Below, in pieces: positions 11,881 through 55,860 of a stretch of DNA of 64,000 bases (position 1 is the stretch's first letter; each line of letters starts with the position of its first letter). This DNA is from Molanna angustata (lineage: Eukaryota > Arthropoda > Insecta > Trichoptera > Molannidae). The position numbers and the translations under genes were made by a program. Under the pieces are notes generated by a model that was not told the DNA's origin, did no database searches, and was given only the letters and a program-made list of their open reading frames with translations. The stretch lies in the NCBI GenBank assembly GCA_963576475.1, contig OY754990.1, positions 2,941,256-3,005,255 of the forward strand. Direction: 5' to 3'.

Positions 11881-11984
11881 TATATTAAAAAATATTAAAA
11901 AGAAAATGCATAAAAAAATACTTATTTCATAAAGAAATTAACACAAATAATAAAGAATATAGTTAAAAAAACAGCACTCTATTA

Positions 11985-12290
11985 ATTGGGGAAGTCTATT
12001 TTCTTATTTATACATCTTCTTGTACATAATATAAACAAATATAATTGTACAATGGCAGGCTTATTGCCATTAGGCAATTTCTTCCAACCAACCAGATTAC
12101 AAAGTATGACAACATTGTGTATGTACAACAGCAAATAAAAAAGAGTAAAAGAAATCAAATAAAATACGTATAACACTTAAATACTATTAAACAAAAAAAA
12201 TATATAATTCATAGCAATAAAAAGGATATGGTAAGGACAGGAGAGGAAATCGGGATCAGGTGTTCAAGGATAAATATTCCTTCTTTAGTT
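11985..12290 (-). pseudogene. LINE-B 3' end fragment
   Basis: The minus strand matches the 3' UTR of LINE-B at 29050-29300, including ATTGCCTAATGGCAAT, CTTTACTCTTTTTTATTTG and the upstream CTGATCCCGATTTCCTCTCC region. It is 5'-truncated and noncoding. Confidence 0.78.
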
Positions 12291-12763
12291 AAATACAAAA
12301 GATTATTTGATACGTGGATATGAATAATCAATAAGTCCGTTGTCAGTGTAAAAATATATGTTCAGTATATTACAATTAAATAAATAAGAAGAATCGGGTA
12401 ATAAGAAAAAGCAGAAGGTGGAATGAAATCTAAAAGAGATGAAACAAACCATAAATGACAGAGCTAATATTTTTAATATATAATTTATACGGATGAAAAT
12501 TATAAAAAATATAATTACAGAGTTGCAACAAATTATGTATTGTAATCTAACACAGTTAAACCTCGCTGCGAAATGTGTCATTTGTTAGATTGATCACATT
12601 TTGGGAACGTTATGGCCTGGAAGGTATTCAACTATAATACAACTATCTATACACTAGTACAACAAGTGGCGATATTCAAAATATTCAACAAAGGGTCCGC
12701 TAATAGAAAATTTTCCCTTAACAATTATTTTCGCTCAAACGGTGCTTTACTGACATTAGCGCA

Positions 12764-13990
12764 AAAACTGACCATACGATACCCATATAAGTAAAAATGA
12801 ACGTTCGCAAAATTAAGTCAAGGACCATACGATACCCATATAAGTAAAATGAACGTTCACAAAATTAAGTTAAGGACCATACGATACCCATATAAGTAAA
12901 AATGAATGTTCACAAAATTAAGTCAGTACAAATTTAAGATGCCAGCACTATATTTTAACAGACCATACGATATCCATATAAGTAAAAATGAACGTTCGTA
13001 AAATTAAGTCAAGGACCATACGATACTCATATAAGTAAAATGAACGTTCACAAAATTAAGTTAAGGACCATACGATACCCATATAAGTAAAAATGAATGT
13101 TCACAAAATTAAGTCAGTACAAATTTAAGATGCCAGCACTATATTTTAACGGACCATACGATATCCATATAAGTAAAAATGAACGTTCGCCAAATTAAGT
13201 CAAGGACCATACGATACCCATATAAGTAAAATGAATGTTCACAAAATTAAGTTAAGGACCATACGATACCCATATAAGTAAAAATGAATGTTCACAAAAT
13301 TAAGTCAGTACAAATTTAAGATGCCAGCACTATATTTTAACGGACCATACGATATCCATATAAGTAAAAATGAACGTTCGCAAAATTAAGTCAAGGACCA
13401 TACGATACCCATATAAGTAAAATGAATGTTCACAAAATTAAGTTAAGGACCATACGATACCCATATAAGTAAAAATGAATGTTCACAAAATTAAGTCAGT
13501 ACAAATTTAAGATGCCAGCACTATATTTTAACGGGCCATACGATATCCATATAAGTAAAAATGAACGTTCGCAAAATTAAGTCAAGGACCATACGATACC
13601 CATATAAGTAAAATGAATGTTCACAAAATTAAGTTAAGGACCATACGATACCCATATAAGTAAAAATGAATGTTCACAAAATTAAGTCAGTACAAATATA
13701 AGATGCCAGCACTATATTTTAACGGACCATACGATATCCATATAAGTAAAAATGAACGTTCGTAAAATTAAGTCAAGGACCATACGATACCCATATAAGT
13801 AAAAATGAACATCTGCAAAATTAAGTCAAGGACCATACGATACCCATATAAGTAAAAATTAATGTTCACAAAATTAAGTCAGTACAAATTTAAGATAATT
13901 TATGCCAGCACTTTATTTTAACGGACCATACGATAGCCATATAAGTAAAAATGAACGTTCGCAAAATTATGTCAGTACAAATTTAAGATT
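12764..13990. repeat. Tandem array with 191-bp higher-order period
   Basis: The basic unit is about 52-53 bp, GGACCATACGATACCCATAT followed by AAGTAAAAATGAACGTTC. Three variant units, one extended by about 34 bp (GATGCCAGCACTATATTTTA), form a higher-order block. The word GATGCCAGCAC falls at 12938, 13129, 13320, 13511 and 13702, exactly 191 bp apart. The last units (13780-13990) break the order. There is no coding frame. Confidence 0.92.
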
Positions 13991-14965
13991 AATTTGTGCC
14001 AGAACTATATTTTTACGGGTTGGTTATTCGTCTTTGGCTAAGCCCTACAATGTTGCGTCATAACTCCCACATACCTAACAACAAACTGGCTATCCCCGGG
14101 AACCGACTCATTCTCTGGGCAGTTTTCTCGTACACTATGAACGATCGTGGATGTTCCGAAATGCACTCGGTAACATACTCGATGCAAGACTAATTTGATA
14201 TACCGAGTGCATATAGGAACAATCCCTAAATTTGACAAACAAATTTGATCGTTTGCTTGGCATATAACACTCTAGTATTACAGAGTATAACATATTTTAA
14301 TGTAATTTTTAAATGGAACAAAACCACTGACAAATGTTACACATGTTTAACAAAGGGTTCGGAAATCTTTGAAAATTTTAGAAATGGGTTCGGCCGAACC
14401 TCTGCGAACCCCATCACCACTGAGTACAACTAAAAGCTGATAAGAGTAACCTTTTCTGTATTCACTTATCAAGCAGACTTATGAAACAAGTTGTAACGTT
14501 AAGGAAAATAATAAAAATTTCCTAGCACACCCCACAAGTGCCAAAACTGACTGCCAAAGGGTAATATATTCCAACTGACCAGTGTTTCCAGGGGGGCAAG
14601 TCTTGTCAAATATCGGAATGAAAACCTCGCATTTATATATTCGATTTTAAAATTTTTCTTTATAGAATACTCTTGCTAGATAAGTTTATAAAGTAAATCA
14701 CCACCACGTTTACCATGGAACGAGACTTGCTCCGCTGAACGAACTAATAGCCAACGTTCCCTTTTGATTTTTTTTATGTGTGCATAAAAAACACACCTCA
14801 GCAGCGGAGTTTTTTTTTATATATTCATCGCAACTCTATAATACGAATTTAAAAAAATATTCAAAAACATCACACCCACACAAACACACACACGTTTATA
14901 AAACACATACAATAATCAAATCTTAGAGGTGGATTGAAACGAAAACAGAAAAAAAAACGTTATAC
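13991..14965. other. Intron 9 start; no recognised element
   Basis: Mostly AT-rich. A hairpin-like pair of words with GAGTGCAT occurs near 14160-14210. The region lies just downstream of the last kinase exon seen, whose donor is at 14965-14964, so it is probably intron. Confidence 0.4.
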
Positions 14966-47374
<32,409 letters not shown>

Positions 47375-47530
47375 TATACACACACAATTCACCCGAAACT
47401 CATTTAAAATAAATGCGACGTCGCGATTTTACGCGTAAAACTGTCGTGAAACACAAGAAAACAAGCACAGGTTCCTACGATCGCTCGACATAATTACGGC
47501 GCTTTAGGTTGGCAACGAAAATGACAAGCA
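47375..47530 (-). promoter_or_regulatory. Probable 5' UTR/promoter zone of hppy
   Basis: Upstream of the ATG the DNA is CpG-richer than its surroundings (GCGACGTCGCGATTTTACGC, ACGATCGCTCGAC). No TATA box at a suitable spacing was seen. It is called by position only. A further noncoding exon farther upstream cannot be ruled out. Confidence 0.4.
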
Positions 47531-48184
47531 ACGTAATAAAAATAAAAAAGAGTTTTCCAAACATTATGGCTATAGCGTATGACTATGTTAGCGGTCAAGG
47601 ATTATTCGGCAGCCAAAATCAAAGTGCCTACTTATTTAATTCAATTTTATAATATAAAAATTCTATTTTAAATTGTTTATTGTAAATTTTTACTGTGCAT
47701 TTATTTTAATTTTAATTTGTTATCTAATAAATTACTGGAAATTAGCTTAGTTCTTAGAGAAATATGAAAGTTATACAATTGTTTACTTTTTACTAACTGA
47801 AAATTAAATTTAATTTAAGGTGTTTTTTTTACCTAAACTGGAAAATATATATATGTTCAAGTTGAAAAATCTGCATCTACTCTTATTCATTAATTTTTAG
47901 TCTTTATATCTATTTTATCTAATGAGTGTCTATAATAGTTATAATTATCCCTTCAAAACAAGAGTTCATCTCTTTTTGAAGGAAGTTATATTGTAAAGTG
48001 TTTTAATTTATTTTTGTTAATGTAATTTTCTTGTGTAATATGTTTTTTTTTTGTAATAAATAAATAAAATTAAAATAAATAGGTAAATTATACAATTTTA
48101 TTAATGATCCCTTAACAAATTGCCCTTCTGCGAAGAAAAATAAAAAAGATTCTATAAAATAGATAGTTCTTCAAATCTATGTTT
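47531..48184. other. Intergenic AT-rich stretch
   Basis: No gene or known repeat was recognised between the kinase 5' flank and the 52-bp array. Confidence 0.4.
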
Positions 48185-49179
48185 CAATCATTGGAGAATA
48201 ATATTCAGCGCTACCAGGTTCAAACCTTGCCTCCATCAATCATTGGAGAATAATATTCAGCGCTACCAGGTTCAAACCTTGCCTCCATCAATCATTGGAG
48301 AATAATATTCAGCGCTACCAGGTTCAAACCTTGCCTCCATCAATCATTGGAGAATAATATTCAGCGCTACCAGGTTCAAACCTTGCCTCCATCAATCATT
48401 GGAGAATAATATTCAGCGCTACCAGGTTCAAACCTTGCCTCCATCAATCATTGGAGAATAATATTCAGCGCTACCAGGTTCAAACCTTGCCTCCATCAAT
48501 CATTGGAGAATAATATTCAGCGCTACCAGGTTCAAACCTTGCCTCCATCAATCATTGGAGAATAATATTCAGCGCTACCAGGTTCAAACCTTGCCTCCAT
48601 CAATCATTGGAGAATAATATTCAGCGCTACCAGGTTCAAACCTTGCCTCCATCAATCATTGGAGAATAATATTCAGCGCTACCAGGTTCAAACCTTGCCT
48701 CCATCAATCATTGGAGAATAATATTCAGCGCTACCAGGTTCAAACCTTGCCTCCATCAATCATTGGAGAATAATATTCAGCGCTACCAGGTTCAAACCTT
48801 GCCTCCATCAATCATTGGAGAATAATATTCAGCGCTACCAGGTTCAAACCTTGCCTCCATCAATCATTGGAGAATAATATTCAGCGCTACCAGGTTCAAA
48901 CCTTGCCTCCATCAATCATTGGAGAATAATATTCAGCGCTACCAGGTTCAAACCTTGCCTCCATCAATCATTGGAGAATAATATTCAGCGCTACCAGGTT
49001 CAAACCTTGCCTCCATCAATCATTGGAGAATAATATTCAGCGCTACCAGGTTCAAACCTTGCCTCCATCAATCATTGGAGAATAATATTCAGCGCTACCA
49101 GGTTCAAACCTTGCCTCCATCAATCATTGGAGAATAATATTCAGCGCTACCAGGTTCAAACCTTGCCTCCATCAATCAT
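48185..49179. repeat. 52-bp minisatellite, 19 near-identical copies
   Basis: The unit reads CAATCATTGGAGAATAATAT, TCAGCGCTACCAGGTTCAAA and CCTTGCCTCCAT. I saw no sequence difference between units. Each unit carries GGTTCAAACC, a match to the tRNA B box core. There are no unique spacers, so this is not a CRISPR array. It lies 0.8 kb upstream of the kinase start. Confidence 0.96.
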
Positions 49180-49289
49180 ATGATACAAGTATTTTCTCAT
49201 TTTAAGAAACATGTACCTAACTTATATTTACTCAGAGCCATATTTTATTTTATTTATTTGAATGAACTTTGCAGCTTTAAGTAGTAAAA

Positions 49290-49705
49290 ATTATATTGAG
49301 ATCACTAAGAAGAGTATGTAATAGAACGATATATGATAGAATAAAAAATGAGGACATAAGGAGGGAATGCAAGATGAAGAAGAGTATTATAAATAAAATA
49401 AAAGTGAATTCCTTGAGGTGGTTTGGACATATTGAAAGAATGAATTATGAACGACTAACCAAAAATACATGGGTGTAAGAGATGGAGTGAATAGCAGAGG
49501 CCGCCCCAGAAAGGGATGGCATGACCATGTGAATGATATTTTGAAAGAAGGAAATATAAAAAAACTTGAATAATTGACGAGCATGTATGAGACGATGCAT
49601 GGATGTAAAGGAAGCTAGGAATGTATGCAAAAATAGAGGAGTATGGCGCTCGGTTCTCTCTGCTTACCCCGTAAAAGGATATGGCGTGATGGTATGCATA
49701 TTGAT
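49290..49705 (+). pseudogene. LINE-A 3' end fragment
   Basis: The frame gives MRSLRRVCNRTIYDRIKNED, IRRECKMKKSIINKIKVNSL and RWFGHIERMNYERLTKN. After frameshifts GRPRKGWHDHVNDIL-like, CMRRCMDVKEARNVCKN-like and WRSVLSAYPVKGYG-like codons follow. It combines both halves seen at 1045-1500. Confidence 0.8.
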
Positions 49706-49844
49706 TCATAATGCCAGTAACAAAGTTCTATTTAAGTATTATGAATATTTCATATAAGTTTATTTTATTTATTTATCGTATGACGTAGAATACATCAAAA
49801 TTAAACCAACAAAAGCACAGTAAAACATAAACAAAATGTGATCA

Positions 49845-50095
49845 CACACTCAGGTCGAGGGCTCTGAGCCAGTCCACAATTGAAGGCGTCAGCTCGCAAA
49901 CATCCGTGACCTCGTTGGGAGGGTTTCAGCCTGAATGAGACTTGGAACAATGACTGGGAAAACTCCATCCTGGATGTTAATGGGTACATGGGTACTCCAA
50001 CGACGATACCTCTAGGTTACGATCTGCCAAGAAGGCTGTGGACCTCTCTAAATAGAATCCGCACTGGACATGGACGCTGTTACTACCTCATTTAA
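49845..50095 (+). pseudogene. LINE RNase H-end fragment
   Basis: The frame from about 49922 gives LNETWNNDWENSILDVNGYM, GTPTTIPLGYDLPRRLWTSL and NRIRTGHGRCYYL. The phrase LPRRLWTSLNRIRTGHGRC is typical of Jockey-type LINE C-termini. No flanking RT was found. Confidence 0.75.
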
Positions 50096-50336
50096 GTTTA
50101 TTAAAAAAAACTAATGAACCTAAATATATTATTACAATATTAAACCTACATAATATATTGCATTGCAAGATTATACATTCATATAAGAGAGACCTCTTAT
50201 CAACTATCTTTTTTTTCAGTCCATGTCTCACTGACATATTGAGAGATCGGAGCTATTTTGGAATTATGTATTACCAAAATCACAAACCGTTCAGAAGTAG
50301 TAAGAATTGTGTGAGAAATAATTGATGATTTTGAAC

Positions 50337-50402
50337 AAATTTCTCTTCTGCTGGGAACCCACACAAAAGCCAAACGACTTACCACTATGCTACAGCGGTT
50401 AA
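50337..50402 (-). repeat. SINE1 head fragment
   Basis: The minus strand reads CCGCTGTAGCATAGTGGTAA then GTGTGGGTTCCCAGCAGAAG. The head is diverged and the body missing. Confidence 0.6.
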
Positions 50403-50444
50403 ATACAACCAGTTACCATGTAATGTACAATTCAAAATAATGTA

Positions 50445-50935
50445 ATAAGGCTTCCTTTGTATAAGGCACCGGCCTAGAATAGTGCTTCCACTCTTTTCTG
50501 TTATCTTTGTCAGGTGTCCCTTAGAGCTAGGTAATCATAATAATAATGTAAGAAGCCTTTCTTTCTATGAGGCACGGGCTTAGAGTAGTGCTTCTACTCT
50601 TTTCTGTTATCTTTTTCAGGTGTCCCTTAGAGCTAGGTAATCGAAAATATAAGAGGCAAAATTACATCTCCCAAAGTTCAGCAATGAGGTTCACCACCTT
50701 CCAGGTATTGCATACCCGCACACCTGTTGCTGGTTACCCCACATTATGGGATACGCCATGACATTATGAATGAATGAATAATATGATGTTGACTGAAACG
50801 GATGAGGCAAAATTACATCTCACATAGTTCAGCGATGAGGTTCACCACCTTCAAGGTGATACACACCCACACACCTGTCGCTGGTTACCCCCACATTATG
50901 GGATATGCCATGATAGTATGGATGACTAATATGAT
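50445..50935. repeat. Two sets of direct duplications
   Basis: A unit of about 105 bp (GTGCTTCTACTCTTTTCTGT, AGGTGTCCCTTAGAGCTAGG) occurs at 50448 and 50553. A second of about 155 bp (GGCAAAATTACATCTC, CAGCAATGAGGTTCACCACC, CACACCTGTTGCTGGTTACC) occurs at 50652 and 50807. The ends resemble a LINE tail (CATTATGGGATACGCCATGA). Confidence 0.8.
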
Positions 50936-51605
50936 GTTTACTAAAAGTAAGGACAAGGGGGAAAATAATATTAAAAAAAAATATAAATTCAAGTATTTTT
51001 TATTATTAATCATGATTTGAAAAAAATTATAAATAATGACATCTTATCTCATCAATACATTTGTGTTAAATCTTAAATAAATATCTACGACTCTAGGAAT
51101 CTTATTGCCTTGTAAGTTTATATAATAAAGTACATTCATTTATAAAAAAATCTATAGTTAAAATTAGTTTGGCATCTTATGATGACTTAAAGTTACACAA
51201 TATTCTCGTTATTTACTTAGAAACTTAAAAAAAATAGTAACATGTGTGGTTTAATAATCCTGACATGAGATCATACCATATCATATTTCTTCTTTTTCCT
51301 CCTGAGAAAATATAATATACTTAGTACAATGTTTAATAATAATTAAGTGACAAATTAATTTTATTTATAGATTGATATTTAAACCAAATCAGTGTTTCAT
51401 TGTAACTTTTTCTTTTCTTTCCCCCTTAGCGCTTTTGTCCCGTTTCTATCGGGGTACGCTTTGACCATGATCCTGGAATTGGCGAGTCTGGTTATTACAT
51501 TGAAGCGACTGCCATCTGACCTTCGTAACCCTTAGAAAGGGGAACCAGACAAATTGGATCATGGCTTCACATAGCTAGTGATATACATAAATCCGCACAT
51601 AGATT
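50936..51605. other. Intergenic AT-rich stretch
   Basis: A less AT-rich part at 51420-51580 (GGGGTACGCTTTGACCATGA, CTGACCTTCGTAACCCTTAG) may be a SINE body belonging to the tRNA-like head at 51610. No gene was seen. Confidence 0.4.
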
Positions 51606-51705
51606 TTTTTTAAAAATCCAGAGGTGCGTGCCCGGATTCGAACCGTCGACCTCACGCATGTGATGCGACGACATTACCGCTGGGCTATCACCGCTTGACG
51701 CTTGT
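51420..51705 (-). repeat. SINE-like element with tRNA head (fourth family)
   Basis: The minus strand starts AGCGGTGATAGCCCAGCGGT, with GGTTCGAATCCGGGCACGCA as B box and a body running to about 51420. It is the only copy in the window, so family status is tentative. Confidence 0.6.
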
Positions 51706-51846
51706 AACAATAAAGTTGAACTGTTATTGAACTGATTTACAAATATTTAAATTTTAGACAGGTTTTTTTATGGTGATTCAGTAAAATTGGTTATATTTGC
51801 ATAGATAAAATATATTTTTATTAAAATACATTTCAGTGTCTGCGAG

Positions 51847-52573
51847 ATTAGAGCTTGGAAAAGGCACAGGACATTTTACCAATGTCGAATGAGCTGTCAA
51901 AGTTGACATTAATCGCGATAATTTAAACGTGAAAAATAACCAATAGTGTTCAAAATCATAAAATTAGATAAAAATATGTTGACATATATAATTTATTTGA
52001 AAAATGTGATCAAATGGCTTGACAAATACGAATACATAATAAACTTAATCCTAACCTCAAATGACAAAGGTGTTGATAAAATTTTTCCTGCAGCCAATTT
52101 CTGTTCATTTTATAAAGCAACTCGCTCACGTGAGTCACTATTATCATTAAAGACTAACTAAAACTAACCAAAAAATTATACGGGATGTAATAAAATACGA
52201 CAACGAAATAATAGTATGATGTGTACGTAAATCTCCATTCCTATTATATTTTCGGTTAGGTTTAGTTAGTCTTTAACGAAAAAAGCGACTCGCGTGAGCG
52301 AGTTGCTTTATAAATTGAATGGAAATTGGCTGCAGGAAAAATTTTATCAACACCTTTGTCATTTGAGGTTAGGAATAAGTTTATTATGTATTCATATTTG
52401 TCAAGCCATTTGATCACATTTTTTAAGCAAATTATATATGTCAACATATTTTTATCTACTTTTATGATTTTGAACACCATTGTTTATTTTTTATATTTAA
52501 ATTATGGCGATTGATGTCAACTTTGACAGCTCATCTGACATTAGTGAAATGATAAGTGCGTTTTCCAAGCTCT
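51847..52573. mobile_element. FB2 long-arm inverted repeat with 12-bp target duplication
   Basis: Arms of about 300 bp with a short centre. The left arm carries TTAGAGCTTGGAAAA, GAGCTGTCAAAGTTGACATT and GTTGATAAAATTTTTCCTGC. The right arm repeats them inverted. AGTGTCTGCGAG stands at 51835 and 52574. The centre palindrome is GACTCGCGTGAGCGAGTTGC. Short open frames come from the arms and occur in mirror image, so they are not genes. Confidence 0.9.
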
Positions 52574-52948
52574 AGTGTCTGCGAGGTTTTTGAGTTCTCC
52601 GGACTCTTTTTCATGTTTTTTATGCATTCTTTCAGAGTTTTGCAAGGGGCCCCGTTATTAGTTCCCACAAGCAGAACGGGTGGTGGTGGAAGAACAACAG
52701 ATAAAATATATATTATTCCATAAAACACGGCCCATGATTGGTCAGCGGTCAATTAATGGTGTGATAATAATACACGTACGTTCCTTGAAAAGTTACTACA
52801 TGTTGCAATTTTTAAATCACATTCATTGATCGATGATACATTGTCTCATGTCAGGTCATTTTATACTGTTCATTAGTTATTGGCAATAAACATAAAAAAG
52901 TGGATTATTTTGATACTTTCAATATGTTAAAGATATTATAATAGCAGA

Positions 52949-53106
52949 CAGCCCCCCTAGACAACGTATCATTTAGCTCAAGAAAAGAAACATGAAAAAA
53001 TAACTCAAATGTATGGAAGTGACAGTTGCTAGTCACTGACAACTGTCTTCCAGTTATCTTTTATTGTTTCTTTTCTTGATCTAAATGACACATTGTGTAG
53101 GGGTCA
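52949..53106. mobile_element. Small MITE, about 158 bp
   Basis: CCCCTAGACAACGTATCATT with TAGCTCAAGAAAAGAAAC at left is mirrored by GTTTCTTTTCTTGATCTAAA with TGACACATTGTGTAGGGG at right. An inner dyad, GTGACAGTTGC and ACTGACAACTGTC, lies in the centre. Confidence 0.75.
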
Positions 53107-53349
53107 GGTTTCTAAATGCTTGGATCATACATAATATCTTGTATCTTATAAAAATGAATTATCAAATCACTTAATATCAAAATGTATACACTCTTATTGT
53201 TAGTTATATTTCGTCCGTTTCTAAGTAAATAAAATAATACAGAATGAAATATCTCCGCAAACAAACATTTCATTTTTTATAATATTTTTACTCCTCACTA
53301 ACCCAAGGGGATATAGTGGTGAGTTACGATTTTGTAATTTTTAAGGGTA

Positions 53350-53600
53350 TTTTTTTTATTGCAGATTATCAACTAGTATCATGCTGAGATTGTATTCTGA
53401 AAGTTTCATCACAATGTATCTGTGTGTGTGTGTGCTAAGTACGGCACGTTTATCTTACTTTATCGATTACAGACTAAAGTACTCATTCGATTCTTTTCAA
53501 ATTTTGCAAATATGTATATCTAATACTTACTTAGACCCCATTAGATTTTGAAGGATATCTGAATAGTGCTTCTCAATTTTTTTAACTGTCTGACGATAGG
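53350..53600. repeat. Uninterrupted copy of the repeat split at 27596-29610
   Basis: TTGCAGATTATCAACTAGTA, ATTCTGAAAGTTTCATCACA, a TGTGTGTGTGTG run, AGACTAAAGTACTCATTCG and TTAGACCCCATTAGATTTTG occur in the same order as the split copy in kinase intron 4. Confidence 0.8.
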
Positions 53601-54675
53601 CGTATTTTGCATATTCGTTATGTCCAAGCTGCGTCATGCAATCGTCAACCACGCTACAAAACGTATCAGTTTTCTTTCAACTAGCATTGAGAAAGCACGT
53701 ATTTTATAATATAAACAACAAGTGTGCGTCTTGCGAGTCGGTCGAGAAGTGACACCCTGCTGCACGCACCGCATGAAGAATGCATGACATGCGGCTGACG
53801 CGACGTTGCCGCTCCGTGGACACAGTTTTGATTGTTTCTATACAAGATACAAGCATTCGTCTTGCATTCGTTAATTGACGAAAGTGTGAAATGACTTGCA
53901 GTTTACGTGGATAGTAGGCCTAAAGTTATCAAGCGATATTTTAAAAGTACGGTCAAGCAACCATCCTGGTCACGGCACCACCGGGGGCGTGGCTTCAGTG
54001 TAGGTCAGGTTAGGTTAAAAGTATTACTACTACATTGATAACTACAAAACCTGCAATGTCTTTATAAAATGTTGTAGAATATTTTCCATAGATACCTCTA
54101 CTATGCATATTTTTTTAATTTGTACATATATCTTTTGTTACAAAGTAAATTCAGCAATATAGATATGCAATCATAAAATATTCAAAATATAAATGTTTGT
54201 TACTCGGGATATAAAAAAATACATTCAAAATAAGAATTTAAAAAACAAAATAACATTCATTTGACCAGTAGGTATATCACACACAATAACACATCATTCT
54301 CTTTAAATAATATATAACACAATTAAAATCATCTCTTTTGTCAATCAAAATCATTCAAAAACACTCATAAAAATGGAGAAATTTAATATAATGTGAATGT
54401 ACAAGTTTAAATACTAATAGAATTAATTACATAATACAAATATTAATTCATCTCAATTCTATATTTGTTAGTTGATATAAATTTAAGTCATAAAATAAAA
54501 TCAGTCTCTAGGATATTTATAAGAATTTTGCCTATAGATAAATAATATTAACAATTTAAGTATTGCGCGCATTAATACTATAATAAAGACATAATATCTG
54601 AATTGTTCACAAGCAAAAAAACATGTCTTATTCAAATCTGATTTTTTTTTTGGTTAATGCTCAAAATTCTTCAAT
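53601..54675. other. Intergenic stretch without recognised gene
   Basis: A CpG-rich patch at 53690-53830 has no frame with splice support. Near 54000, GGTCAGGTTAGGTT is only a short telomere-like word. The rest is AT-rich. Confidence 0.4.
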
Positions 54676-54677
54676 AT

Positions 54678-55070
54678 CCAATTGAAAAAATGCATAGAAA
54701 TAAAAAAAAAATTGATATTTCTATCTTATGTTGCTCTATTAATGATCCAATTGAAAAAATGCATAGAAATATAAAAAAAGGTAATGCCTCCCTGACCAGC
54801 CAGGATAGTCTAGGATGTACACCGATTTTTTAAACCTAACCTACAAAAGTTTGGTAAAAATAGGTTGGTTAGGTTTGTTTGTATGTACAATTGCGACTGG
54901 CGTGAGCCAGTTGCATTATATATTAAAAAAAGTAACTAAAATATTAAAATAAAATAACTAAATTGGTGTTGGTCAAATAATTTTTAACCAGCTGGCTGGT
55001 CAGGGAGGCAGCACCTAAAAAAATTGATATTTCTGTTGCTCTATTAATGACAATGGTTTGTATTTAAATT
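54678..55070. mobile_element. Tandem duplication with a MITE in the second copy
   Basis: CCAATTGAAAAAATGCATAG to TTGCTCTATTAATGA is intact at 54678-54745. A second copy is split: its left part is at 54747-54780 and its right part at 55016-55062. The 230-bp insert (54783-55014) has 18-bp inverted ends TGCCTCCCTGACCAGCCA. The first copy therefore shows the empty site. Confidence 0.8.
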
Positions 55071-55167
55071 GTGACAGATGGATCTCATTTCAGAAATTTT
55101 AAAAAAAGAATTGCACAATAGTCATAGATTTCAATAATTTTACAAATATGGGGTATATATTCATTGA

Positions 55168-55490
55168 TTTTTACTATAATATACTAGATGTAGCACTCGG
55201 TGCAAAAAGTGAGTCATGGAATATCGCGAGTTTGACGTTTTTGGTTGGCAACATATTTCAGTTTTCCTTACATTTCAACATATCCTAGATAACTGTTCTC
55301 TAAATCTCAATAAACAAAGTGTTTTTTTAGACAAATAAATCCGAAACAATTCACATTAATCGTTATTTTCTATAGAAAAACGATGTGGTCTGGAACCAAA
55401 ACGTCAAAAATCCCGTGGAAAAATGACTCACTTTGATTCATACAAAATTTGCTAACTACGACATCTAGTATATTATAATAAAAATCTATG
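55168..55490. mobile_element. MITE-T copy 4
   Basis: GATTTTTACTATAATATACT with AGATGTAGCACTCGGTGC at left and GCTAACTACGACATCTAGTA with TATTATAATAAAAATC at right. Subterminal CCGTGGAAAAATGACTCACT and AGTGAGTCATGGAATATCGC are like the other copies. Confidence 0.87.
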
Positions 55491-55699
55491 GGTTTATTAT
55501 TACTTTTTCGGGTCCTGTAGCTTCAATCGAAGTAACTTTGGCCAAAGTCAAGTTTAAAAAGTAGGTATTAATTATCGAACTATATATATATTGAAATGAT
55601 GCAGCAAATATTTTTTGCAATAACTCATTGAAAAACCAAAATGATTACAATATTATGCTAACATAAACATTTTTTTTTTGTTTTCAAAAAAATGAATAT

Positions 55700-55860
55700 G
55701 TCCTTGTTAAACAAGTACATATACATCTTCCTACGTTCCCTAAAATAAGCAAATAAATGCTTGTGCTATAGGTGAACGAAATCGGTCGAGGCAGGATTCG
55801 AACTCGCGATCACTGGATTACTAGCCCAGCGCGCTAACCGCTCTGCCACCGACCCATCCA
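55700..55860 (-). repeat. SINE2 copy, near full length
   Basis: The minus strand starts GGGTCGGTGGCAGAGCGGTT, with B box GAGTTCGAATCCTGCC and tail AAGATGTATATGTACTTGTT then TAACAAGGACATATTC. It is a clean copy. Confidence 0.88.

Noticed and set aside
47393..47440. Earlier start codon for the kinase
   Set aside because: The frame extends six codons upstream of the chosen ATG but only to a GTG; family proteins start at the position of the internal ATG.
48185..49179. CRISPR-like array
   Set aside because: The units are contiguous and identical with no unique spacers, and the DNA is from an animal nucleus.
51946..52480. Two mirror-image 71/72-codon proteins
   Set aside because: They are the two arms of the FB2 fold-back element translated in opposite directions.
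53995..54020. Insect telomere repeat (TTAGG)n
   Set aside because: Only two or three irregular units (GGTCAGGTTAGGTT); too short and degenerate.
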